Positions 43,089-51,327 are shown, counted from the first letter of the stretch. The stretch is DNA of 64,000 nucleotides from SB11 sp037968475 (GCA_037968475.1 JBBKVO010000044.1:1-64000), one strand, 5' to 3'. Notes: generated by a model from the letters alone, not told the origin. A program made the numbers and translations.

Positions 43089-44657
43089 ATGACAGGATTT
43101 ATAATTTTTCTAATAATTGTATTTGTAGCTCATCAGGTGGGCTTATGGCTTTTGTTTGCAAAGGCGGGGCAAAACCCCATATTATCGCTAATACCTGTTT
43201 ACAATTATTATATACTTACAAAAATATCAAATCGCCCTTGGTGGTGGACTTTGCTATTGTTTGTACCCATTGTACAGTTTATTACTAACTATAATATACG
43301 TACTGATACTTTGAAAAATTTTGGCAAACTGCGCTTTGTTGATGAGGTGTTGGGCGTAATGTTTTTCTCGTTCTACATAGTGTATTTGGGTTGGGATAAA
43401 AATGCCAAGTACATTGGCCCTTGCAATACCGAAGAGTTTAAAGAGAAAAATCCTATAAAGAAAACTACTGTTAGAGACTGGAGCGAAGCGCTGTTTTTTG
43501 CAGCCGTTGTGGCTACCCAAGTACGTGGTGCTTATATTGAAGCGTATACTATACCTACCCCATCTATGGAACGTAGCCTTATGGTGGGCGATTTTTTGTT
43601 TGTGAGTAAAGTACATTATGGTGTGCGTATACCTATGACACCTGTTGCATTTCCGTTTGCACACCATACTATGCCCCTTGTTGGGGGTAAAGCCTATACT
43701 GATGCGGTACAGTTTCCCTACTACCGTTTTCCAGCTATAGAAACCATTGATAATAACGACATTGTTGTGTTTAACTTTCCCGAAGGGGATACTGTACTGC
43801 TAAATGCACCAGAAGCCAGTTTTTATCAGTTGACGTATGGTTATTACATACAAAACAAGGTAGCTGCCCATGGTGTTAGTTACGATGCTTATAAAGAAAG
43901 AGTGCTTCAGCAAGAACCTTATGTGGTTCGTCCGTTAGATAAAAAAGATAACTATATAAAACGTTGTGTAGCTATAGGTGGTGATACCTTGCAGGTGATA
44001 GATGCCAAGGTGTATATTAACGGAAAACCTTTGCAAGAGCCTAAAGAAATGGCGCACAGCTATAATGTTACATTTACTAAAACGCCAAGAAGAGATGAAC
44101 TTTCTGAATTAGGTATATCTACCGATGCTAATAATTTTAGGGGAACGACTATGAGCCTAACCAATGAAGCTTTAGCTAAGTTGAAAGAGAAAGGCATTAT
44201 ATCTAGTGCGGTACCTAATAAATACCCAAGCACTTTTGTTGATAGCACAGCCTATCCGCGTAGTGCATACTATAATTGGAATAAAGACTTTTTTGGCCCT
44301 TTGTGGATACCTAAGAAAGGTGCAACTATTACCTTAACAAAAGAAAACTACCCATTGTATGAGCGTACAATACGTGTGTATGAAGGCAACAATGAGTTTA
44401 CTATTAACGGTGATAAATTTGTGCTTAATGGTGAGCAGGTAACTACTTATACCTTTAAACAAGACTACTTTTTTATGATGGGTGATAACCGCGATAACTC
44501 GCTTGATTCACGTTTTTGGGGTTTTGTTCCTCATGACCATGTTGTGGGCAAGCCTATATTTATTTGGTTATCACTAGACTATGAAAAGAAAGGTGGTTTC
44601 TTGGGCTTAAACAAAATACGCTGGGAACGTTTGTTTAGTGTTATAGACTTTGAGTAG
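43089..44657 (+). CDS. lepB: Signal peptidase I with extended N-terminal membrane domain
   Basis: This 522-aa enzyme removes signal peptides from Sec-exported proteins. An N-terminal region of several TM helices (1-110, DUF5684-like) precedes the S26 domain. Catalytic Ser159 sits in PTPSMERSLMVGD, general-base Lys291 in YIKRCVAIGGD, and box E reads MGDNRDNSLDSRFWGFV. The insert of about 130 residues between the Lys box and box E is larger than in E. coli, a Bacteroidota trait. It clears the many secreted and T9SS proteins in this window. Confidence 0.95.
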   Translation: MTGFIIFLIIVFVAHQVGLWLLFAKAGQNPILSLIPVYNYYILTKISNRPWWWTLLLFVPIVQFITNYNIRTDTLKNFGKLRFVDEVLGVMFFSFYIVYLGWDKNAKYIGPCNTEEFKEKNPIKKTTVRDWSEALFFAAVVATQVRGAYIEAYTIPTPSMERSLMVGDFLFVSKVHYGVRIPMTPVAFPFAHHTMPLVGGKAYTDAVQFPYYRFPAIETIDNNDIVVFNFPEGDTVLLNAPEASFYQLTYGYYIQNKVAAHGVSYDAYKERVLQQEPYVVRPLDKKDNYIKRCVAIGGDTLQVIDAKVYINGKPLQEPKEMAHSYNVTFTKTPRRDELSELGISTDANNFRGTTMSLTNEALAKLKEKGIISSAVPNKYPSTFVDSTAYPRSAYYNWNKDFFGPLWIPKKGATITLTKENYPLYERTIRVYEGNNEFTINGDKFVLNGEQVTTYTFKQDYFFMMGDNRDNSLDSRFWGFVPHDHVVGKPIFIWLSLDYEKKGGFLGLNKIRWERLFSVIDFE

Positions 44658-44685
44658 ATAGTGTTCCTCTATCTAAGAATAAAAG

Positions 44686-44718
44686 AAAAGGCCATCCTAT
44701 ATAATAGGATGGCCTTTT
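44686..44718. terminator. Bidirectional terminator between lepB and RNA methyltransferase
   Basis: AAAAGGCCATCCTAT (44686-44700) and ATAGGATGGCCTTTT (44704-44718) are perfect arms around a 3-base loop, between two convergent genes. Confidence 0.9.
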
Positions 44719-44739
44719 TGTGTTTGGATTAAAAGAACA

Positions 44740-45963
44740 CTATTGTTTCACTAAAACAGCAATAAACATAGTATCGGCTTGGTGCGTGTAACCTTCAATA
44801 GCCTCGTGTTGCTCTACCTTTAATCCCAAAGTTTCAAAATAGGGGAGGTGTCCTTCGTTCTCCGCCTCAAATACCGAGCAGGTAATATAATATAGCTTAC
44901 CGCCTTTCTTTAAAAATGGGGCTACGTTTGCCACAATTGCTTTTTGCTTTTGGGCAAAGGGCTCTATTTGTTTCTCGTCAAAATAGTAGGCTTGTTCAGG
45001 CGTGCGCGACCATGTACCACTGCCTGTGCAAGGCACATCAGCTACTATGGCATCAAAATATTTGTGCTTAGCTGTTTTGCGCTCGTTTTTATCTTCAAAT
45101 ACCCATTGTGTAGGGGTTGATGCTATAATATCGGCAGCAACAGTATAAGGTGCAGGCAAGCCTGAAAGTTTAAACCTTTCAGCAAGGTTTTGTAATATTT
45201 GTGGGCGAGAATCGCTGCAATGCAGTTCTATTTTAGGCTCAATATCTTTTAGCATCAAGCTTTTACCACCTGCGCCACAGCAACAATCCCAAACCTTTTG
45301 CAAGGGGTGCAATTCTATATAGCTACCCGTTAGTTGCGATGAGGCATCTTGTACCTGCGAAAAATTGTGCAGATTACGTCCTAAAACAGTTTCTACATTG
45401 GTGCTTTGTGGCAAACCAACACCGTTGGGCAATTGTGGATGCGCTTGTGATTGTATTTTCTCCTCGGCAAATAAACCTTCAACACGTTCGCGTTTGTTGT
45501 GCCTAGCCCTTAGCCATACCAAAGGTTGTTGCAATTGCGAAGCAAAAAATGCTTCTTTATCTTTTAAGCCTGAAACCGATTGAGTTGAGGGGAACAACAA
45601 TGTAGTACTAAAACTATAATGCTGTTGCAACAATTCTATTTTTTGGGCTAATGGTGCGGCGCTAAATTCATCGCCCAAGGCAGGGAAATTTTCAAGCAGT
45701 AGTTTCTCCCAATGCTCGTTTATAAAATCGGGTTGGCAAAGAAAAAGACCAATAAGCATTTTATTCTCAGTGCTTTGTTCGGGCAGATTTTTGCCCATTC
45801 GGAAATATGCGTAGCACAATGCCGATATGGTTTTCCTATCTCTGCTGCCGTGCTTTTTGTTGGCAGCAAAATATTTTTTAATGTATAAGTGAAAAGGTTG
45901 TGGGTATGCGTAGCCTTCTACAAGGTTTTTTGCAACACTAAGGTAAGTATGTAAATAATTCAA
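44740..45963 (-). CDS. RsmB/NOP family class I SAM-dependent RNA m5C methyltransferase
   Basis: This 407-aa protein has an N-terminal RNA-binding region and a Rossmann methyltransferase domain. The SAM motif is DCCCGAGGKSLML. The two catalytic cysteines are in DVPCTGSGTWSR and YITCSVFEAENE, the order expected for rRNA cytosine-5 methyltransferases. The target rRNA or tRNA base cannot be told. The start is TTG 45963; no nearby ATG exists. It follows the periplasmic-binding lipoprotein gene by 11 bases in an operon. Confidence 0.9.
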   Translation of the reverse strand: MNYLHTYLSVAKNLVEGYAYPQPFHLYIKKYFAANKKHGSRDRKTISALCYAYFRMGKNLPEQSTENKMLIGLFLCQPDFINEHWEKLLLENFPALGDEFSAAPLAQKIELLQQHYSFSTTLLFPSTQSVSGLKDKEAFFASQLQQPLVWLRARHNKRERVEGLFAEEKIQSQAHPQLPNGVGLPQSTNVETVLGRNLHNFSQVQDASSQLTGSYIELHPLQKVWDCCCGAGGKSLMLKDIEPKIELHCSDSRPQILQNLAERFKLSGLPAPYTVAADIIASTPTQWVFEDKNERKTAKHKYFDAIVADVPCTGSGTWSRTPEQAYYFDEKQIEPFAQKQKAIVANVAPFLKKGGKLYYITCSVFEAENEGHLPYFETLGLKVEQHEAIEGYTHQADTMFIAVLVKQ

Positions 45964-45974
45964 ATTGGGGTGGT

Positions 45975-47210
45975 TTATTTTACTTTTATAAACCTGTAAT
46001 CAACAAAACGTATCACATTAACTGCTTGGTTTTCCATGGCTTTGCCATTAAACCTGAATTTGAAATTGTTGTGCAGGCCTTTATACTCAATAGAGTCGAT
46101 AGATTCGGCAAGGGTAGCGGCCTCACCATTATAGTATGCTTGCCCTATAGCCATTATATGGTCGAAACCTCTATAGGCAAAATTGCCTGGAATCGTTCCA
46201 TATTTTTGTTTGTACAGGAGTTTAAATTTCATCACTTCGCTATCTGTTTCATCAATAAAAAAGTGAGTAAGTACGTGCAGGTTGTTTTGCTGCCACAGTT
46301 GGTAGGTTTGGTAGTTTATATTATCAAATCCCAACCAGCTATCTTGTACAAAAAGTATATTATTTTTTTCAGGGTTTTTTAGTTGGGTAAGCAGCAGCAT
46401 GGCTATGCGAACATTATCAGTAGGTGCTATAATAATGTTTAGTGCACTATCGCCTTTTTTAAGGTGTGGGGTAATATCCCAACCTGCTTGGTAGGTAATA
46501 TCTTTCCATTCGCTTAGCCCAAGCTCTTTTGCAGCTAGTTTAAATCGCCACAAAAAGTCTTTGTCTTCTTTGGTATCATCGTTAAACAAAAGAATGTTGG
46601 CTTTTGGGTATTTTTCTTTGATAATTTTTGCTAAAATGGCTGTTTCTGATTTTTCATCAGGGGTGCAGTATAGGGCACAATGGTTGCTATCCGTCCACAT
46701 ATTAGCATTTGAAAAAGGAGAGATTAATGCAATCTTACGGGGTTTAACGTATTGTAGTAATTGTGCATGACCTTTTTTAAAGGTGGGGCCAATAATTGCA
46801 TCACTTTTTGCAAGTTCTTCTTTCCAAGTAATTCGTTTCACCGTTGCCGAATCGTCTTTGGTGTCGTATACATTTACTACAACATCCAATCCCATGTGTT
46901 TTAGAGAGTCTAAACCCATTAAAATACCCTCGTAGTAATCGGCAATTACATCAGGCATTTTGTATTCGCCTGCGGCAATGTTAAAGGGCAGCAGGATAGA
47001 AATTTGCAAAGGCCCTGTATCTTTAAGAGCACGTTTTTTTGCAACTTGTTTTTTTGCCGTGTCTGACGGTGGGACAACTACTTTAGGTATAGTAATAGTA
47101 TCAGCATCTGTATTTATAGGTGCAGGCTTAAAAACACTTGCATTACTTGTGCTGCCACAACCTGCAAGGGCTATAATTATTACAACCAAAAAGCGAAAGT
47201 ATATTTTCAT
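45975..47210 (-). CDS. Type 1 periplasmic-binding-fold lipoprotein (ABC substrate-binding-like)
   Basis: This 411-aa lipoprotein has lipobox ALAGC (Cys18) and a Thr/Pro/Lys-rich linker. A LivJ-like two-lobed domain follows (LQISILLPFNIAAGEYKM; ADYYEGILMGLDSLKHMGLDV; DAIIGPTFKKGHAQLLQYV; ALISPFSNAN). In Bacteroidota such proteins often carry a LysM domain in the N-terminal part; none is obvious here. The ligand is unknown, and no permease genes are nearby, so a role in envelope metabolism is possible. It has a near-leaderless promoter. Confidence 0.8.
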   Translation of the reverse strand: MKIYFRFLVVIIIALAGCGSTSNASVFKPAPINTDADTITIPKVVVPPSDTAKKQVAKKRALKDTGPLQISILLPFNIAAGEYKMPDVIADYYEGILMGLDSLKHMGLDVVVNVYDTKDDSATVKRITWKEELAKSDAIIGPTFKKGHAQLLQYVKPRKIALISPFSNANMWTDSNHCALYCTPDEKSETAILAKIIKEKYPKANILLFNDDTKEDKDFLWRFKLAAKELGLSEWKDITYQAGWDITPHLKKGDSALNIIIAPTDNVRIAMLLLTQLKNPEKNNILFVQDSWLGFDNINYQTYQLWQQNNLHVLTHFFIDETDSEVMKFKLLYKQKYGTIPGNFAYRGFDHIMAIGQAYYNGEAATLAESIDSIEYKGLHNNFKFRFNGKAMENQAVNVIRFVDYRFIKVK

Positions 47211-47219
47211 TGCTTAGTG

Positions 47220-47227
47220 CAAAGGTA
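47220..47227 (-). promoter_or_regulatory. -7 element of the binding-lipoprotein/RNA methyltransferase unit
   Basis: The minus-strand TACCTTTG is an exact match; its last base is ten upstream of ATG 47210. Confidence 0.5.
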
Positions 47228-47289
47228 GCAAAATTTGCTGATAGCTTAAGAGACAATATCGGCTTAGTGTTTAGTGGCGGGTTGATGTA

Positions 47290-48072
47290 TTATATAGCAA
47301 GCTCGCCCTGCATAAAGGTTTTTGCTTGTCCACTTATTAGCACCCGCTCACCACTTAGTAAACATTTTAAAAAACCACCGCGTGATGAAAGTTGCTTAGC
47401 GGTAAATTCTGTTTTGCCCAATACCTCTGCCCAGTATGGGGTAAGTGATGTATGTGCCGAGCCGGTTACTGGGTCTTCAGTCAACCCTGATTGGGGGCCA
47501 AAAAAGCGTGAAACAAAATCCACATCGTTGCCTTTTGCCGTTACAATTATTCCCCTGCAATCCACTTTTGCTACTTTATCAAAATCGGGTTGCATGGTTT
47601 TTATCTGTTCTTCGGTATCAAACACTACTATATAATCGGTTTTGCCTTTGTATGCTTTTATGGGTATGTGGTTAAAACCTGCCCTTAATTCAGCCGTTAA
47701 CACTGTTTCTGTTAAAGTATCCGCAGGAAAATCAAGTGTGTACCAATCATCGTTTTTTACCACTCGTAACTCACCACTTTTAGAGTTAAACACTATTTCA
47801 TTGCCAGCATAGTTTTCGTGAGCAAACAAAACATGGGCTGTGGCAAGGGTAGCGTGGCCACATAGGGCTACTTCCATTTTTGTAGTAAACCAGCGTATAT
47901 CAAATCCATTGCCTTTGGGTACATAAAAAGCAGTATCGGCCAAGTTGGTTTCCATAGCTATATTCTGCATCAAATCATCAGCAATCCATTCAGTCAATGG
48001 ACAAACGGCTGCGGGGTTACCGCCAAATACTTTATTGGTAAAGGCATCTACCTGATATAGTTTGGTTTTCAT
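47290..48072 (-). CDS. PhzF family isomerase-like protein
   Basis: This 260-aa protein of the diaminopimelate-epimerase fold has the PhzF pattern: YQVDAFTNKVFGGNPAAVCPL at the start with the active-site Glu-like region (NLADTAFYVP). DIRWFTTKMEVALCGHATLATAHVLF (separate segments) and the C-terminal GLTEDPVTGSAHTSL anion loop also fit. Apart from phenazine synthesis most members have no known substrate, and no phenazine genes are nearby. It is the last intact gene before the IS1595-type transposon. Confidence 0.9.
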   Translation of the reverse strand: MKTKLYQVDAFTNKVFGGNPAAVCPLTEWIADDLMQNIAMETNLADTAFYVPKGNGFDIRWFTTKMEVALCGHATLATAHVLFAHENYAGNEIVFNSKSGELRVVKNDDWYTLDFPADTLTETVLTAELRAGFNHIPIKAYKGKTDYIVVFDTEEQIKTMQPDFDKVAKVDCRGIIVTAKGNDVDFVSRFFGPQSGLTEDPVTGSAHTSLTPYWAEVLGKTEFTAKQLSSRGGFLKCLLSGERVLISGQAKTFMQGELAI

Positions 48073-48246
48073 GGGTAAGGGTTTATCTGTGCAAAATAAG
48101 CATTGAGTAGTTGTTTGTGTTCAAAAAAATGGAGCAAGCAGGCTGCAAAACAATATTGGTAGGGTGTAGGGTGATTAATAAGTGTCATTTTTTTATTTTA
48201 TTAATAACTTATTTAAAATTTTTTATTGATGTGTCAAATTATTCCA

Positions 48247-48254
48247 TATCTTTG
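48247..48254 (+). promoter_or_regulatory. Consensus promoter stranded upstream of the transposon
   Basis: TATCTTTG matches TAnnTTTG, with TTG 18 bases upstream (48226-48228) in a suitable -33 position. It reads toward the transposon and, before the insertion, toward the T9SS gene at 52089. No gene now starts between it and the transposon. The rest of 48073-48339 shows nothing else. Confidence 0.5.
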
Positions 48255-48339
48255 ATGCCCCAATATCAATAATGACTATCATATTGCAATTAAGGCAATG
48301 TTTTTTAAGCCTAAATATCTTGTAATAAGTTAGTTATGT

Positions 48340-48347
48340 TTTTTCTT
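48340..48347 (+). repeat. Left 8-bp target-site duplication
   Basis: TTTTTCTT immediately precedes the left terminal repeat and recurs directly after the right one at 51844-51851. Eight bases is the duplication length of the IS1595 family. Confidence 0.88.
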
Positions 48348-48363
48348 GGCACATATCCCCTCA
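48348..48363 (+). repeat. Left terminal inverted repeat (IRL)
   Basis: GGCACATATCCCCTCA; the GGC start is characteristic of IS1595-family ends. The next about 8 bases match the right end at about half of the positions. Confidence 0.9.
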
Positions 48364-48505
48364 GGACATTTACCCTGTGATGGTAATGCTTTGCAGGTTT
48401 TGAAGTAAATGGTTTTTTATAAAACACTAAGGGGGGCAATAAGAATACAGTAGATATGGGCTGTTCAACGGTAAAGATTTAATTTAAAAAACAAATATTT
48501 TTTGA

Positions 48506-48513
48506 TAGCTTTG
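48506..48513 (+). promoter_or_regulatory. -7 element of hicB-like/hicA-like unit
   Basis: TAGCTTTG is an exact match. The leader is about 82 bases, A-rich, and lacks a clear palindromic operator. 48364-48505 holds no gene. Confidence 0.5.
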
Positions 48514-48601
48514 TATTTGCGGTGCGAATTATGAACTTTATAGAGACAAATAAAAAATAAACAAACTATTATCAACACTAAAAACTTAAACTTTAAAACT
48601 A

Positions 48602-48847
48602 ATGGAAAAACCACTCTTAAAGTTTCCTATTTTCCTTGTCAAACATGACGGGAAAGGATACACAGCCTTTATTAAAGGTCTCGACGGTGTGGTTGCGCAA
48701 GGAAACACCAAAGACGAGGCTAAAACTAATCTATTTAAAGCATTGGATGTATTTATTGAACTAAAAAGCGAAGATGTACGCTTAGAAATGAATGACGATA
48801 ATGTAAAATATGAGCAGGATGAACTAATTTTAGAAGTAGCTGATTAA
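48602..48847 (+). CDS. HicB-like antitoxin domain protein (transposon cargo)
   Basis: This 81-aa protein has the HicB N-terminal pattern: FPIFLVKHDGKGYTAFIKGL (yPvxi...GYxA.xxxLxG) then GVVAQGNTKDEAKTNLFKAL (GxxsxGdTxeEAxxNxxxAL). The C-terminal DNA-binding part of longer HicB proteins is missing. It precedes the HicA-like gene by 14 bases and the two end at a 23-bp hairpin. Antitoxin function is inference from domain and gene order; a solitary HicB-like regulator is the alternative. Confidence 0.7.
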   Translation: MEKPLLKFPIFLVKHDGKGYTAFIKGLDGVVAQGNTKDEAKTNLFKALDVFIELKSEDVRLEMNDDNVKYEQDELILEVAD

Positions 48848-48861
48848 AAAATATTTTCAAT

Positions 48862-49122
48862 ATGGAGGAAATGTCTCAAGCGGCTTTTTTTGCATACTTA
48901 GAGTGTATGGGCTGTGAAGAATTTAAGAAAACAAAGCATGATTTTGTCGTGTATCGGAATGTGCAAAATGGTAAAAAATGCGGCATTCAAAATTCAAGTG
49001 AATATTTTGCGGCTACTATATGTAAGTATTGCACAGCCCTTAGAATTTCTCCTCCTCCAAAATTAAAACACTTATCCGAAATGTTGACCCGCATTGAAAA
49101 CGAGGCGGAGGCAGAAGAATAA
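48862..49122 (+). CDS. Divergent HicA-like protein, candidate toxin (transposon cargo)
   Basis: This 86-aa protein has a predicted alpha-beta-beta-beta-alpha order and the motif LECMGCEEFKKTKHDFVVYRN followed by a short strand and helix (ICKYCTALRISPPP). This resembles the HicA dsRBD-like fold, where a His after the first strand (here in KTKHD) is catalytic for mRNA cleavage. The usual GSHH box is not conserved, and the extended acidic tail is unusual. It also has four Cys. Its partner is the HicB-like protein just upstream (order B-A). A toxin role is a hypothesis. Confidence 0.45.
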   Translation: MEEMSQAAFFAYLECMGCEEFKKTKHDFVVYRNVQNGKKCGIQNSSEYFAATICKYCTALRISPPPKLKHLSEMLTRIENEAEAEE

Positions 49123-49131
49123 AAAATATGT

Positions 49132-49179
49132 AATCTAAAAAACCACTAGTAAAACTTTTTACTAGTGGTTTTTTAGATT
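49132..49179. terminator. Long perfect hairpin after the HicBA-like pair
   Basis: The arms at 49132-49154 and 49157-49179 are 23 bases each and exactly complementary, with a two-base loop and an A/T-rich base (core ACCACTAGTAAAA). It serves both the rightward pair and the leftward radC-like gene. Confidence 0.88.
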
Positions 49180-49251
49180 TATTGGTGATACTACTTATAT
49201 AAAGGTATGTATGGGTAGGTTGATATATTGTGTTGATACGTTATCTATAAA

Positions 49252-49671
49252 CTATATAAGTTTACCACTCTTCATGCTATAATAAGCCTTTTCTGATATT
49301 ATAAGATGGTCTAGCAATTCTATTCCTAGCAATTTGCCGCCTTCTTGTAGTCTATGTGTGATATTTATATCTTGTGCACTGGGTGTAAGATTACCCGATG
49401 GGTGATTATGCACTAAGATTACTTTAACTGATTTCTTATGTACTGCTAGATTGTATACTTCCATAGGAGCTAATACAACTTCGTTTGTTGCTCCTAATGC
49501 TACCAGTTCTATATATAGTATAATATTAGCTTGATTAAGCCCCAAAACCCAAAAGTGCTCAGATTTCCTTGATAGTGAGTTTTCACGCAATAGTATTGAT
49601 TGCATAATCTTATACACTTGCTCACTATTAGCTACTTGTATCTTCTGTTCTTTGGATAGACGGACTTGCAT
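49252..49671 (-). CDS. Short RadC-like JAB-domain protein (transposon cargo)
   Basis: This 139-aa protein consists of the RadC metalloprotease-like JAB/MPN+ domain alone. Glu38 (SEHFWVLGLN), the H88-N-H90-PSG motif and Asp101 (LTPSAQD) make the complete JAMM zinc site. The N-terminal helix-hairpin-helix part of full-length RadC (about 220 aa) is absent. Despite the name a DNA-repair role is not established; such proteins are frequent on mobile elements and phages. The promoter TATATTTG (49683-49676, minus) ends four bases from ATG. Confidence 0.88.
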   Translation of the reverse strand: MQVRLSKEQKIQVANSEQVYKIMQSILLRENSLSRKSEHFWVLGLNQANIILYIELVALGATNEVVLAPMEVYNLAVHKKSVKVILVHNHPSGNLTPSAQDINITHRLQEGGKLLGIELLDHLIISEKAYYSMKSGKLI

Positions 49672-49675
49672 GGCT

Positions 49676-49764
49676 CAAATATATATAAAAGCACTCTAAT
49701 GTGGATAACCCAGAAGAAATTTTTTAACTGTCTATTTGTTATCTGGGAAATAATATTATATTTG
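49676..49764. promoter_or_regulatory. Divergent leaderless promoters inside the transposon
   Basis: TATATTTG on the minus strand (49683-49676, radC-like) and TATATTTG on the plus strand (49757-49764) are identical -7 elements. They end four and five bases before the two divergent ATGs at 49671 and 49770. Confidence 0.6.
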
Positions 49765-49769
49765 TAAGC

Positions 49770-50225
49770 ATGAATATAGCTATAGAACTTTTAGAAAACA
49801 AAATATCATCTGTGGAAGATGGTATTAGGGCTAAAGAAGCTGACTTAGCAATAGAAAGGGATAGTTTAAAGAAACTAAAGGAAGCGTTATCTATTCTTAG
49901 TAGAGAGATTGACACGCCATCCATTAATAAAACAGTTTTTAAAATGCCTTCTATTGATAAGGAAGTAGTATATGCAGGAATAGTAACTAATGGTATTTTT
50001 ATACATAGAAAAGAAGTTCATAAAAAAGTATACGATAAAGATATGTATGGAAGTGATACGGTTACTTTTGGAGCAAGATTATCTAATGTTCTTAGCGACC
50101 TTAGGAAAGAAGGAAAATTAGTTAATTATAGTCCCAATAATGCTAAGACTAATATGTATTGGGGACTACCTGAATGGATGAATAATAATGAACCAAAACC
50201 AGAGTTCGCAAAAGATATTAAATAA
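49770..50225 (+). CDS. Coiled-coil protein with winged-helix-like C-terminus (transposon cargo)
   Basis: This 151-aa protein is not a family I recognise. Residues 5-48 form a heptad coiled coil (LENKISSVEDGIRAKEADLA). The C-terminal half (about 70-140) has VTFGARLSNVLSDLRKEGKLV followed by YSPNNAKTNMYWGLPEW, a helix-helix-wing order like a winged-helix DNA-binding domain. It could be a transposon regulator. It is divergent from the radC-like gene and ends at a terminator hairpin. Confidence 0.75.
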   Translation: MNIAIELLENKISSVEDGIRAKEADLAIERDSLKKLKEALSILSREIDTPSINKTVFKMPSIDKEVVYAGIVTNGIFIHRKEVHKKVYDKDMYGSDTVTFGARLSNVLSDLRKEGKLVNYSPNNAKTNMYWGLPEWMNNNEPKPEFAKDIK

Positions 50226-50226
50226 A

Positions 50227-50253
50227 AAAGACCGTATTCGTAGTACGGTCTTT
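50227..50253 (+). terminator. Terminator after the coiled-coil gene
   Basis: AAAGACCGTA (50227-50236) pairs with TACGGTCTTT (50244-50253) around TTCGTAG, followed by an A/T-rich tail. Confidence 0.8.
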
Positions 50254-50273
50254 AAAATGTTTATAGTAAATAA

Positions 50274-50341
50274 GGGGGTAAAATGGTAGTCGCTGCGGCT
50301 TCTCATCCAATAGCGTGGGGGTTCGAATCCCCCTACCTCCA
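50274..50341 (+). pseudogene. Degenerate tRNA-like sequence in the transposon
   Basis: The ends form a tRNA acceptor stem (GGGGGTA with TACCTCC, one G-U) and a perfect T-arm (GGGGG-TTCGAAT-CCCCC) with discriminator A. A D-loop-like AATGGTAG is present. The middle is about 4-5 bases short, and no 5-bp anticodon stem can be formed; only CGCT/AGCG pair. Total length is 68 bases. It is most likely a decayed tRNA, or a mimic with another role, not a functional adaptor. Confidence 0.65.
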
Positions 50342-50349
50342 CTTTAGTT

Positions 50350-50372
50350 GTCCTTACTTCAAAGGTAAGGAC
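50350..50372 (+). terminator. Hairpin just upstream of the transposase
   Basis: GTCCTTAC (50350-50357) pairs with GTAAGGAC (50365-50372) around TTCAAAG, then TTTAAG. It lies 41 bases before the transposase ATG and could insulate transposase from read-through. Confidence 0.55.
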
Positions 50373-50412
50373 TTTAAGTATAAAATAAAAGTGAAACTTA
50401 ATAGTAGTCCTT

Positions 50413-51309
50413 ATGGCGAAGTTAACGATACAAGAGTTTAGGAAACAGTACCCAAATGATAGTGCTTGTTTAGATAAGCTATTTGCTATTAGATATGGAA
50501 ATATAGATAGTTGTCCTGACTGTGGACATAATGCTGATTTTAGAAGAGTAACAACAAGACAATGCTATCAATGTAGGTTTTGTTACTATCAGATATACCC
50601 TTGTGCGGGTACTATATTCGAGAAAAGCACAACCCCTCTTACTTATTGGTTTTATGCTATGTGGCTAATGGTAGTTACTCGCAATGGAGTATCAGGTAAA
50701 ACACTTGAAAGGACATTAGGGGTAACCTATAAAACGGCTTGGCGAATGCTTAAACAAATACGGTTGCTTATGAGTATTGATGGAGAGAATACAGGTTTAT
50801 TGAGTGGTTTTGTGGAGCTAGACGAAACCTATGTTAATAAGGCTAAAGGAAAAACAAAAACAGAAGGCAAGGGAATAACGGGTCGTAGTGCTGATGATAA
50901 AACACCTGTATTTGGTATGGTAGAGCGTAGGGGACGTGTAGTAGCAAAAGTAGTAGAGAATGCTAGAAAGAATACCCTATATCCTATTATAGAAGCAAAT
51001 GTTGACAAAACCGCTAAAGTTTCCACAGATGAATTTAAAGCCTATATCAACCTACATACATTAGGGTATGAACATGGAATGATAAGACACGACCTAAAGA
51101 TATATAGAGAAGGTTCTGTTAGTACTAATACAATAGAGGGATATTTTTCACAGATAAAAAGAATGATAAACGGTACTCATACATGGGTAAGTGAAAAATG
51201 GTTACAGAATTATATAAACGAAGCAAGTTTTAGATACAACAACAGAGCACTAGGTAACGAAATGTTTAATCTGCTTATCAACTCGCTTAATAAAGAAAAA
51301 ACCGACTAA
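50413..51309 (+). CDS. IS1595-family (ISXO2-like) transposase
   Basis: This 298-aa transposase is apparently full length. It has an N-terminal zinc ribbon (Cys34/Cys37 in CPDCGH; Cys51/Cys54/Cys57 in CYQCRFC), a helix-turn-helix (SGKTLERTLGVTYKTAWRML) and an RNase-H-like catalytic domain. Asp137 (ELDETYV), Asp206 (STDEFKAY) and Asn239/Glu242 (TNTIEGYFSQIKR) lie in the expected acidic positions. It cuts the terminal repeats of the element; the 8-bp duplication fits this family. No frameshift is seen. Confidence 0.95.
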   Translation: MAKLTIQEFRKQYPNDSACLDKLFAIRYGNIDSCPDCGHNADFRRVTTRQCYQCRFCYYQIYPCAGTIFEKSTTPLTYWFYAMWLMVVTRNGVSGKTLERTLGVTYKTAWRMLKQIRLLMSIDGENTGLLSGFVELDETYVNKAKGKTKTEGKGITGRSADDKTPVFGMVERRGRVVAKVVENARKNTLYPIIEANVDKTAKVSTDEFKAYINLHTLGYEHGMIRHDLKIYREGSVSTNTIEGYFSQIKRMINGTHTWVSEKWLQNYINEASFRYNNRALGNEMFNLLINSLNKEKTD

Positions 51310-51327
51310 CGGACAAGGTTAGTCGGT
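51301..51327 (+). terminator. Terminator overlapping the transposase stop codon
   Basis: ACCGACTAAC (51301-51310) pairs with GTTAGTCGGT (51318-51327); the stop codon lies in the left arm. Confidence 0.7.

Noticed and set aside
47290..48072. Phenazine biosynthesis cluster suggested by PhzF
   Set aside because: PhzF-like isomerases are widespread and no other phz gene is present.
50274..50341. Functional tRNA or tmRNA
   Set aside because: The anticodon stem cannot form and the middle is too short; there is no tag-peptide ORF or tmRNA-type body nearby.
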